Shown here piece after piece: positions 1-9,258 of a DNA stretch of 64,000 nucleotides. Made by a program: the position numbers and the translations under genes. A model generated the notes under the pieces. The model was not told where the DNA came from and made no database searches. It was given only the letters and a program-made list of their open reading frames with translations. Source of the DNA: Ustilaginoidea virens (taxonomy: Eukaryota > Ascomycota > Sordariomycetes > Hypocreales > Clavicipitaceae); contig NC_057319.1 in NCBI RefSeq assembly GCF_000687475.1, forward strand, positions 5,198,001 through 5,262,000. Direction: 5' to 3'. The first letter of the stretch is position 1. Each line of letters starts with the position of its first letter.

Positions 1-1251
1 ACGAGCTCTACTACTGCTGCCCGTTCCACGGCTGCCGCAACTACAACCGCATCGGGTACCTCTGCTGCCACCACCAGCGCTGCCACCACCCAGACCAGCG
101 CTGCAGTGACGACGACGTCCCAGGCTGCCACGGAAACAGAAACCGACTGCGACGACGAGACGAGCTCTTCTACTGCTGCCCGTTCCACGTCTGTTGCCAC
201 CTCCCCCGCTTCGGTCCCTCCTGCGTCTACCACCAGTGTTCCTGTCATCCCGACTGCTTCTTCTGCCTCTTCTTCTGCTCCCGTCGTTTCCACGTCCCCT
301 GCCACTTCTGCACCCGTCCTGTGCACTAGTTGCGCCACTTCTCCTGTTCCCGTCACTTCCACCGGGTCTGCGGCATCTCCCACCGTCGCCACCGAAACGG
401 ACACGTTGGTGGTCACGCAAACGGTGCCGTGCACGACGGGGACCGCGACTGGCGGCGCCGGCACCCAGTCTGCTAGTGGTTCTGGTGTCCAGCCCTCCGC
501 TGGTTCTGCGACTGCTCCTGCTCCCGTCGTTTCCACCGGGTCTGCGGCTTTGCCGACTGTCGCCACCGAAACGGATACGCTGATGGTTACCCAGACTGTG
601 CCGTGCACCACTGGCTCAAACAGCCATCCCACTGGCGGCAACGACAGCCAGCCTTCTCAACCCGCTGGAGGCAACGGCAGCCAACCCTCTCAGCCCGCTG
701 GAGGCAACGGCAGCCAGCCCTCTCAACCTGCTGGAGGCAACGACAGCCAGCCCTCTCAGCCCGCTGGAGGCAACGGCAGCCAGCCCTCTCAGCCCGCTGG
801 AGGCAACGACAGCCAGCCCTCTCGGCCCGCTGGAGGCAACGACAGCCAGCCCTCTCGGCCCGCTGGAGGCAACGACAGCCAGCCCTCTCAGCCCACTGGA
901 AGCAACGGCAGCCAGCCCTCTCAGCCCGCTGGAGGCAACGGCAGCCAGCCCTCTCAGCCCGCTGGAGGCAACGGCAGCCAGCCCTCTCAGCCCGCTGGAG
1001 GCAACGGCAGCCAGCCCTCTCAGCCCGCTGGAGGCAACGGCAGCCAACCCACTGGTGGATCTGGATCTGGCCCCGTACCCTCCACCCTCGTGCCCGTACC
1101 CTCTGGAAATGGCGGCAGCGGCGGCAGCGGTGCCACAAGCAGCTCCTCCGGCCCGACTCCCTCTCCCGTTTTGGCTGCTGCCTTCCGTGGCCAGGCTTCC
1201 GTCGGCGTAGCTGCTGTCGCTGCGGGTCTTGCGGGTCTTGTCATTATGTAA
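1..1251 (+). CDS. Ser/Thr/Pro-rich repeat cell-wall protein, likely GPI-anchored (5' partial)
   Basis: The frame is open from base 1, so the N-terminus and signal peptide lie outside the window; the first ATG (106) is probably internal. The visible ~416 residues are almost all S, T, A, P, G and V. An ATETDTL-(V/M)-VTQTVPCTTG block occurs twice, as does an ATETETDCDDET-like block. About a dozen tandem copies of the 11-residue unit GGNGSQPSQPA follow (roughly 628-1060). The C-terminus is a hydrophobic tail (AAFRGQASVGVAAVAAGLAGLVIM) after a Ser/Gly-rich spacer, as in GPI-anchored fungal wall proteins. Such proteins are heavily O-mannosylated and wall-linked. No catalytic domain is visible in this part; one could lie upstream. 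Cell-wall location is inferred from composition and tail. Confidence 0.75.
   Translation, partial: TSSTTAARSTAAATTTASGTSAATTSAATTQTSAAVTTTSQAATETETDCDDETSSSTAARSTSVATSPASVPPASTTSVPVIPTASSASSSAPVVSTSPATSAPVLCTSCATSPVPVTSTGSAASPTVATETDTLVVTQTVPCTTGTATGGAGTQSASGSGVQPSAGSATAPAPVVSTGSAALPTVATETDTLMVTQTVPCTTGSNSHPTGGNDSQPSQPAGGNGSQPSQPAGGNGSQPSQPAGGNDSQPSQPAGGNGSQPSQPAGGNDSQPSRPAGGNDSQPSRPAGGNDSQPSQPTGSNGSQPSQPAGGNGSQPSQPAGGNGSQPSQPAGGNGSQPSQPAGGNGSQPTGGSGSGPVPSTLVPVPSGNGGSGGSGATSSSSGPTPSPVLAAAFRGQASVGVAAVAAGLAGLVIM
628..1062 (+). repeat. 33-bp coding minisatellite (GGNGSQPSQPA units)
   Basis: Roughly twelve tandem 33-bp units stay in frame. The units are nearly identical at the nucleotide level, differing mainly at N/D-coding and Q/R-coding positions. 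Such arrays change copy number easily, so length variation between strains is expected. Confidence 0.9.
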
Positions 1252-1411
1252 ATGAGTTGTCCTTTTGTAAATAAGTCGCCGCCTAAGTTAAGCTGGGGTT
1301 GCATACAAGTACTCCGTATGGATTTGTTATTTAATGATAATATAGTACATTTTCACGGTTGACCAGGTTTTTGCTCTCTTAATTTTCTTTTTGTCTTCCT
1401 GTTTTTTTTTT

Positions 1412-1449
<38 letters not shown>

Positions 1450-2425
1450 CTAAAAATCTTAAATTGTAGGTTAGTAAAACATGTATAGTGCCACCGGTGT
1501 GCAGACACCTCCCGCAGCCAGTGGCCTCGTCACCCCAAGCTCCCAGGCGCTTGAACGCGCAAACTCAAAAGAAAAGCCCCCCCCTAACGAGCACTAAAAC
1601 AGCCAAGACCTTGCGGTTGATACTTTTTTTTTTTTTTCCTTTTTTTGTGTTTTTGCTCTCCCCTTTCCCCTGTTTCGTTTTAATGCCGCGCACCGAGGCC
1701 ACCATGGACCAGACTAAGCCCCCCGTCTACCTACCTAGGTAGGTAGGTTTGGTAGGTTAGGTTAGGTGAGGTAGTTGGAGCTTGGCAGCCCATGAAAAGC
1801 GGGGCACGAGGGGAACACGCCCCCGCCCTTCGGCCGTGCGACCCGACCCGCGCCCGAAGCGGCGTTGCGGCTGGTGTGTTTCCCCCCCCAGCGAGGCAAC
1901 CAACGGGCTGCTACCATTATTTACAGTACATACCCAAGCCAAACGGGCCACGTCGAAGCTGGACCTGGACCTGACCTGACCTTGCCGAGTCGAGCAGGCA
2001 CCGCCGCGCCCCACTTCGCCCACCGCCGGTGGGGCGCTCGGCCCCCCCCCCCCCCGGCGTCGTTTCTAATTTCGGAAATTCATGGTTTGGGCAAAGACAC
2101 GGGCGCCGGGCGGAACACTATCGGGGGGTGCTATTGCCGCAGGGGGGGGCTATCGTCCCACAGTCAGGCGGGTGGAAATGAAATGAGCGGCGAGGGTACG
2201 GGCTGGCGCGACGGACTGGGGGAGGTGGCGGGTGCAGCGCGGGGATGGGCTGGGGTTGCACGCGGCTTGCTTTGCTTTGGCGACGTTGCGTCCGAGGTGG
2301 CCTCGGTGGGAGGGGTGGTAGCCGCGGGAGGTGTCGCGATGCAGAGCTAGCGTGGTGTTGGGTTGCGGTCAAGATCTGTCGCTGCATGTCGGGTTGGCAG
2401 GTGCGTAGGGCGTGGGAGCAACGTC

Positions 2426-2432
2426 TATAAAG
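2426..2432 (+). promoter_or_regulatory. TATA box of the HsbA-like gene
   Basis: TATAAAG lies 217 bp before the ATG at 2643. The position suits a long 5' leader that would contain the CATCAGA array. Inferred from motif and spacing only. Confidence 0.5.
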
Positions 2433-2467
2433 ATGGCAAACGAGCCGTCCCTACGACGGAAACTTTC

Positions 2468-2580
2468 GACATCAGACATCAGACATCAGACATCAGACAT
2501 CAGACATCAGACATCAGACATCAGCACCAGCATCAGCATCAGCATCAGCACCAGCGTCATCATCAGCATCAGCATCAGCC
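2468..2580 (+). repeat. CATCAGA (7 bp) then CATCAG (6 bp) array in the HsbA leader
   Basis: About eight 7-bp units of CATCAGA pass directly into degenerate 6-bp CATCAG units. The array sits between the TATA box and the start codon and so is probably transcribed as 5' UTR. Confidence 0.85.
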
Positions 2581-2642
2581 TCCTCCCCTCTCACAAACCC
2601 TCCCCTTTTTTGAACCAAGCCTTGCCCACCCCCTTCGCCAAA

Positions 2643-3170
2643 ATGCTCTCCGTCAAAAACATCCTCTTCCTCGCCGTTGCCGCCGCCGGCTCCGTCATCA
2701 AGCGCGACGTCAGCCAGACCAAGTCCAACCTCAAAACCATCAACTCGGACACGCAGAGCGTCACCTCGGCCGTCAACGACTACAACGGCGGGGGGATGTT
2801 TGCCGCCATGCCCATCATAAACGCCGAGCAGACGCTCGACAACGACATTCAAAGCGCCACCAACAACGCCAACAAGCTGGGCACCATAAGCACGGCCGAC
2901 GCCAAAGCCCTCATTGACTACATCGGCAACACCATCCAGCCCAGCATGAGGACCGCGCTCAAGGCGCTCAAGTCCAAAAAGCCCCAGTTTGACGCTGACC
3001 AGCTCACTGGCGTCGTGCACGACACTCTCCAGTCCCTGCAGTCTGACACGGACAAGCTGGCTGATGCTCTGATCAAGGCCGTTCCCGCTAGCCAAAAGAG
3101 CCAAGCCAAGGCTCCCAAGGATAAGATTGATGCCGACTTTAACGACGCCATTGCTTATTTCTCCTCCTAG
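2643..3170 (+). CDS. HsbA-family secreted surface protein
   Basis: Single-exon, 175-residue protein. It matches the hydrophobic surface binding protein A / cell-wall galactomannoprotein family (PF12296-like): N-terminal signal peptide (MLSVKNILFLAVAAAGSV), a KR dibasic site at residues 19-20, then a cysteine-free, helix-rich domain with DIQSATNNANKL and a pattern of Leu/Ile heptads. HsbA proteins are secreted, coat hydrophobic surfaces and help recruit hydrolases. The ATG at 2643 was chosen over the upstream in-frame ATG at 2412 because only it gives a signal peptide, and because the upstream part translates the leader repeat. A TATA box lies at 2426. Family from pattern recognition; function inferred. 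Confidence 0.8.
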   Translation: MLSVKNILFLAVAAAGSVIKRDVSQTKSNLKTINSDTQSVTSAVNDYNGGGMFAAMPIINAEQTLDNDIQSATNNANKLGTISTADAKALIDYIGNTIQPSMRTALKALKSKKPQFDADQLTGVVHDTLQSLQSDTDKLADALIKAVPASQKSQAKAPKDKIDADFNDAIAYFSS

Positions 3171-4517
3171 AGGTGTGGTGGTGACTGCAGGCATCATGAT
3201 GGATGGGTTGTTGATGGTCTGGTAGGATCGCGGATTTTCAGGGAGAGAGAGAAAGCTGGGCGGGAAGATTCGGAACGAGCAAAGTCTGTGTAAATAGCCA
3301 GGACGAGTTGCGGTCTGTGCAAGCTTGTGTCGTAAATAGTCCAGTCACCGGCCATGTCAATGTCCAGTTTTGACGAGAACATCCAACAACGTAACGTTGC
3401 GGAGAAGAATGATTGTCTTTCAAGATGGCTACTTGAATCTCGCCAGCAGCTTCCATTTGTGACGCAGTGGACAGTCCAATCAAGGCTTTTCGACAGGGTG
3501 TTGAACCATTTACCCGCAGCGCATACAACGGTATGCACATGCATGTCCTGGTTGACCTCCGTTACAGGAGGAAGCAACCCAAGCTTCGACAATGCGGGGT
3601 TGCGCACATCGGAGCAGAAGCGACGGGAAAACCCGCAACGCCGGGTCGATGGACGGATAGTCAGGGGAATGATTACGCCACGGACGGCACAAGAAATAAA
3701 CCTAGGAACCGCGGCTCCAGGCTGGTCGACGCTCGTACGTTGTCGATGCTGTCTCAGATGACATTCCGCGCAAGCTGTCTGCTGCAGACAGGGGGCTGCG
3801 CATCTGCTGATGTGCAGAAGAGAACGGACAAGCCATCAGGTCCACCGAGCAGGGGGTGGCTGGCGGGCAGGGGAGTATAGCCAGGCTTTCGGAGATGGAT
3901 CCTGCCTACGGAGTAGTGCTGCGTACCCCGTACTCTGTATTTATCGGTAGATTCGGTACTAGTCGAAGGAGCCAGCGCCGCACAGACACATTTCTGTTAA
4001 GGCGGGGGTGTTTTGGCATTATGAGCTTCGTGGCTTTCCCACCATTGACTCCAGCGGGGGGGGACCCTGCGACGAACATAAATGGCATGGTGCCTGCAAA
4101 GGGTCAACGTGAGGAAATACTCAACTGTGCTGGCAAAAACCAAGCCAGGGGATCCCGGCTTGGTCCCTTCGTCCCACGATGGGTGCCAGGCCGGGGTAAG
4201 GAAGAGGCAGGAGGAGGCAGAGCAAGGAGAACGAGCTGGTAAAGGAGATGGAAGGAGATGGAAGGAGATGGAAGGAGATGGAAGGAGATGGAAGGAGAAA
4301 GGAAGTACTCCGTAGGAGGGGTCCGTTTGTCAAGCCTGCATAGCAAGTACCCCAGAAACAGCAGTTCCAGGAGGGCTCCAGAACGCCGCCGTGCCGATGG
4401 GGAAAAAGGTGACCAGTCATAAAAGTCCCTCACCACCTACCCACCTGCCAGGGACGCATCCAACATCAACCGTTGGTTGAAGCTGAAATCCGCCACCAAC
4501 ATTAAACCACCACCAAC
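3171..4517. other. Intergenic with GGAAGGAGAT array
   Basis: No gene is supported; ORFs of up to 137 aa on both strands have no recognisable domain. A 10-bp GAAGGAGATG tandem array occupies about 4237-4300. Copies of the TACGGAGTA/AGTACTCCGTA motif occur at 3907-3915 and 4304-4314. The region holds the serine dehydratase promoter at its right end. Confidence 0.55.
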
Positions 4518-5705
4518 ATGACCATCAGCGCACCACCACCTCCCGGCACCAGGATCCCGTGGATCGAAACCCCCCTCGTCAGGTCGGCCTCTCTGAGCCG
4601 CGCAGCTGGCTGGTAAAGCACCCGGCCCCCCCCCCCCCCCCCCCCCCCCCCCGCCCTTCTTCGGCCGCTAATGCCCGCCCTTCAACCTCGGCCCCTCGCT
4701 AACTCCCATCCCCCCCCCAGCAACGTCTTTCTCAAGCTGGAAAACCTCCAGCCCGCCGCGTCCTTCAAGTCGCGCGGCATCGGCAACTTCGTCCTGTCCA
4801 AGCTCGCCGCCGCCACCGCCGCCGCCCAGGCCGGGGCAGCAGCAGCCCCCGGCGGCGCGCCCCCCCGCCCGCACTTTTACTGCTCCTCCGGCGGCAACGC
4901 CGGCCTGGCCTGCGTCCACGCCGCCGTCACGCTGGGCTGCGACGCCACCGTCGTGGTGCCCCTGTCCACACCGGACTCCACGGTCGGCAAGCTTCGCCAG
5001 GCCGGGGCCGCGCGCGTGCTCCGGCTCGGCGCGTCGTGGCAAGAAGCCGACGACTACCTGACCCAGACGCTGATGGCTGACGCGCGGGCCGCGGGCCAGG
5101 CGCCCGTCTACGTGCCCCCGTTCGACGCGCCCGAGGTGTGGGACGGCAACGCCGGCATCGTGCGCGAGATTGCGCGGCAGCTGCCCCTGCTCCGCGAGCC
5201 GGCCCCCCGCCTCGACGCCGTGGTCTGCAGCGTCGGCGGGGGCGGCCTGCTCTGCGGCATCGTGCAGGGCCTCGACGAGCTGGGCCTGTCGCGCACAAAG
5301 GTGGTGGCGGTCGAGACCGAGGGCGCGGATTCGCTGGCGCAGGCCGTCGCGGCCGGGGGGCTCGTCACGCTGCCCTGCATCAGCAGCCTCGCCACGAGCC
5401 TGGGCGCCCGGCGCGTCTGCCAGCAGGCCCTGGACTACGCCGCCAGGGGGTCCGTCGCCAACCTCGTCCTGTCCGACGCCGAGGCCGCCGCCGCCTGCAG
5501 GCGGTTTCTGGACGAGGAGCGGCTGCTGGTGGAGCTGGCCTGCGCCGTGTGTCCGGCCGTCTGCTACGCCGGGAAGCTGGCCGATGCCGTGCCGGGGCTG
5601 ACCGAGGACAGCGTCGTCGTCGTCGTCGTGTGCGGCGGCAGCAACGTGTCGTGGGACATGGTGGCCAAGTACGTCGCGGACGAGGCTGACGCCGCCCAGA
5701 CGTAG
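4518..5705 (+). CDS. L-serine/threonine dehydratase-like PLP enzyme
   Basis: Exons 4518-4612 and 4721-5705 give 359 residues. The intron (108 bp) has a GCTAACT branch point at about 4698 and carries a long poly-C run. The join restores GCNVFLKLENLQPAASFKSRG, with the PLP-binding lysine at residue 48. The glycine loop SGGNAGLACVHAA and the phosphate-binding SVGGGGLLCGIV also fit fold-type II PLP enzymes. L-serine dehydratase deaminates L-serine to pyruvate (and threonine to 2-oxobutanoate) and ammonia, in cytosol or mitochondria. Length matches the yeast CHA1-type enzymes (about 360 aa). Exon 2 is very GC-rich. Exact substrate preference cannot be read from sequence. Confidence 0.88.
4627..4652 (+). 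repeat. Poly-C run inside the serine dehydratase intron
   Basis: An uninterrupted C run of about 26 lies between donor (4613) and branch point. It is one of several homopolymers found within introns of this window. Confidence 0.85.
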
Positions 5706-6505
5706 TGCGTCGTCGGCCACCATCACCCGCGCATGAAATCAGCGGCACAGGCCCTCTAGCAGAACACGGCATTCCGGCGACAGCGGATGCTCCGGGCAGC
5801 GCCTGAACCGGCTCCGTGCTGCAGCCGTCGCGAGTAATGACGGCGGGGGGCGGACAAACCCGGCACGGAGCCGCATGCTGATACCAAGCGATGAATGCGC
5901 GGCCCTGCTCGTTGCGCCGCGGGATCACGCGTGGCGGACGCTTGTAGGAAAGGAAAAAGAAAGTCAAGATCATTATCAAGGGCCAACGCGTAAATAATAA
6001 CGGGATGGTGATGGGGCTGACTCATACAGCTCGTCAGACACGTGCTTAAAAAAGAAAAACACCACAAATGGCGGCGGCGTCGTCAACAGCTGACCCTGCG
6101 GAATGAGCTTCACCTACGCCGTTCCCACTAGGGAGTGTTGGCTGCCATGAATATTTGTCATTTGATACAGACAACTGTGCGATATTTGAGCATTACATGT
6201 ATATACAGTGGCGCTATTCGCCAGTTCCTTATGAAGAGGAATAAAGGACTCTCACGCGCTCCTCGCTTACATGCCCCCTTTCCTGTGATGATGGTGAATA
6301 GACAAAGCAAAAAACTGGGGCCTCAATGTAAGTAAAACATGGCTTTCTGCATCAGCTCCAAGTAGTGGCGGCATACGGGGGTACACAGCGCTCGTCGCGG
6401 ATGGACACCCATCATCTTTTGCACACCAAGCCTTTGGGGGGCTCGAGCCACGCCGCGCCGCTCTGCCCATCACCATCGACTGCAGTGCCCCAAGCAGGCA
6501 GATCG
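5706..6505. other. Intergenic between convergent genes
   Basis: Convergent 3' flanks of the dehydratase and mS45 genes. No gene, repeat array or structured RNA is recognised. Confidence 0.5.
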
Positions 6506-7686
6506 CTACGGAACCGACGTGGGGATCTTGACCACCCCACGCTTACGGTCCTCTAGCGGCGCGCCATATCTCCAGCCCGTGCCCTTGCGCGACCGCCCAT
6601 CGCGACCGACGTCGTCGACGACGATTTCCTTGAACCGGAACTCGTACCGGTCCGTCTTGACGCGCGACGTCATTTCCTCCTCCTTGGCCTGCTCCGTCGC
6701 CAGCTTCCTCGCGAGCGCCTCCTCCTCGTCCTGCACGCGGGCCTTGAACTTCTGCTCGCTCTCCGCCGGGCTCATCCCCGCGAGGATATCGCGCTCCATC
6801 CTGATGAGCTGGGGGTGGGGGGACCGCGCGTCCGCCGAGAGCATCCTCTCGTGGAAGGCCTTGGCGGCGTCTTCGCGCGTAAACTGCCTCGACTCGGCGA
6901 CGGGCACGAACAATTGCTGCATGGTCAGCCTGTGCACGTGCACCTCGTTGATTGGTTCGTGCGGCTCGTTCTTCTCTCCCTCGCGGTAGGACGTCGTGGG
7001 AAGCATGCTCATGACTGCTTTGGCGTATGGAACGGCTAGTTTTTTGCCCTGTTGGGTTTTGGCCGTCAGCTGAATTCCCGCGCCAAGCACGGGCAAGGGT
7101 AATATGCATGGGGGTGTTGGAACAAAGATATCAGATGACTAAGCTTTAACCATGGTGATTTGTCTTCAAGACTAATCGAATGTTTCATATGTTTCTCATC
7201 ATGTCATGTTGCGCGCGTGTCGACTGGGGAATTATAAAAAGAAAAAAACGAATTCGGGTTGGTACTCACGTCCTGCACCCACTGCTTCTCAACCTCCTTG
7301 AGTCTCACCACGGCGGCAACGCGTCGCACATCCACGCCCATCTCGGCAGATATACTTTTGAGGGATTCGCCTCGCTCCATGACCTTTTGCCAGATCAAGT
7401 CCCTGGTCGGATCATCCAGAACCGGCTGGCTGCGGAACAGCGGGTTCTGGGGAAAAGGTTGGTCCCGGAAGGGGCCGAGGTATCGCGGGCCTTTCCCACC
7501 CGCGGCAAACTCTTGCCCATCTCGTGATTTCAGCCACGTGTACATTTGCTGGCGGGCTCGGCTCATCTTTTCGCGGTACTGTGTCGAGGAGAATGACCGC
7601 GCAAAGGGCGCTCCTGATCGGGCTGCTTGGGGGAGCGCAAGATCGGCTGCCCGTGCGGCAGGCGCGCCGCTTATTCGGGGAGGCAT
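6506..7686 (-). CDS. MRPS35: Mitochondrial small-subunit ribosomal protein mS45 (Mrps35/Bot1-like)
   Basis: Exons (minus) 7686-7270 and 7069-6506 join in phase 0 to 326 residues; the intron is 200 bp with a GTGAGT donor. The protein has an arginine-rich, acid-poor N-terminus (MPPRISGAPAARAADLALPQ...RSFSST) typical of a mitochondrial presequence. A conserved core follows: MYTWLKSRDGQEF, YLGPFRDQPFPQNPLFRSQPVL, and after the intron KLAVPYAKAVMSMLPTT. It ends in an acidic/basic helix and YEFRFKEIVVDDVGRDG. This matches the Bot1/Mrps35 family of the mitoribosomal small subunit (PF12298). The start at 7686 was preferred because the upstream extension is low complexity. It would act in mitochondrial translation. 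Confidence 0.82.
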
Positions 7687-9258
7687 CGTTTTCTGCGAAG
7701 AGCTTTTCTCGGGCGTAAAAAAAAGCCTGGAATCCAAGTCTCTCCCTCTCTCTCTCTCTTTTTTTTTTTGTGTCGGTCGCAACCTGAAGAAGGCTGTGAT
7801 CAAGATGGATGCGACGTGGCTCGGGGGGTTGAGGAAGAATCACGAAACAGGCGGGCAAATATCCATGGCAGCGGCGCCACCATTTTCCGTCCCGGGGCAA
7901 CCCACAGCAGAGGGACAGGTAGATTCTCGAACCCGAGTTGCAAGTTACGGTCGATGGATATTGTGAAAGGACGGCTCGTGATCTATGGATCCGAATGATG
8001 CAACTGATGATGATTCTGATAATCAATCTTTGCTCGAAAAAAAAAAAATTGAAGCCAGTTAAATACACGATTTCAGCCTGGTATGTGAGGCTGCAACATG
8101 ACTCATGAAACAAGGGCAGCAAATGCCGCGACCAATGAAACAGGGCACAAACGAGAGCAAAGCAATTTTGCAATTTTGCACGAAAATCAACACGCAGTAA
8201 AAGTTGTACCGTTGCACGCATTTTCTATTGGCAGTGTGTGCCGAGTTGGGAATCACAACACACCCGCAGGCAACTGCATATCGCCGCGCACAGTGTCAAG
8301 AGAGTCCGTTATGCAGCTTCAAGTGGTCCCCGCTGCTTCATCAGATGAGCAAAAGTCTCCGGGGCTCTTCATACACAAGATGTGCGGCATCGGAAAGGCA
8401 GTTGACCGGCACCGCTATGCCGGCAGAGATATGCCGAGATGCCATCAGCAGCCCATCACACACTGATGACTCGGCGTCCGTAGACTCGGCGTCCGTAGAA
8501 ACAGGCAGTTGACCTAATAGACCCCCAAAGCAACGACAGCAACAACGCAATCCTCGCACAAAACTCACACCATTTTTTCGCGTTGCAGCGCCGCTAAAGC
8601 GATCAGCATTGCTGATGGCATATCGCAGCTGGATGCCTCCAGACGCCGCACACTTCAAAGCTTGGGGAAGCGAAAAGCAAAAGGTCTCTTTAACACAGAA
8701 ACATGTTTGCCCAAGGTTACAACAACCACCAGACTGTGTGTTGAATAATCCGCTACCGCGCAAAAAAGTTGATGTGTCAAAAGTTAATGTGTTTAATTTC
8801 GGTGCCATAATTCATCTCGTCAGCTCAGCTGCCATGAGGGCTATGTTCTTGGCACGAGCACGTCTCTGCTGAACATGTAGCACCATTACAAGTCTTAACA
8901 TGAGAATCGTCCCAGTTGCAACATCGTTGCTTCCATTCACAGCATGCTCCCAGTTGCCTTTTGGCGCTCCCTGCTGGCTCAATAGGCTCAGTAGGCCCAA
9001 CAGGCTCGATAGACTCAATAAGCTCAATAGGCACCACATCGTGTCTCATGTCCGCCTCCCAACCCAGGTCTATCAATACATACATCGTTTCACAATTCGT
9101 CACAGGGACTAATACATATCCAAAGCTCCCCTTGTTAGCAAATCGCGCCAATGTGTGGCAGACCAAAGAAAAAAAAAAAAAAGGAAAATGCACGATACTG
9201 CTCATCAAATGACATGACACTAGGCCTGCAGTCAAGCTAGCTGACCCGGCGGAACCCT
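7687..9258. other. Intergenic between mS45 and SSK1
   Basis: No supportable gene; ORFs of up to about 155 aa overlap on both strands without domains. It contains a CTCTCT...TTTT tract (7740-7770) just upstream of mS45 and a short A run at 9170. It probably holds the mS45 promoter and the SSK1 3' UTR. Confidence 0.5.

Larger units (their letters stand above)
1252..2642. other. Intergenic: poly-T runs and TAGG-rich stretch
   Basis: No convincing gene is seen. There is a T-rich tract at about 1398-1450, a second T run near 1624-1638, a TAGGTAGGTAGG-type array near 1730-1770, and the half-palindrome AGTACTCCGTA at 1308-1318. The promoter and leader of the HsbA-like gene occupy the right end. ORFs here lack codon structure and are read as chance. 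Confidence 0.6.

Noticed and set aside
587..1138. Minus-strand and alternate-frame ORFs with CRCLQRAERAG-type repeats
   Set aside because: They only mirror the 33-bp coding repeat of the plus-strand wall protein in other frames.
4671..5726. Long antisense ORFs (up to 352 aa) opposite the serine dehydratase
   Set aside because: GC-rich third positions suppress stops on the opposite strand; there is no domain and the sense strand is a clear enzyme.
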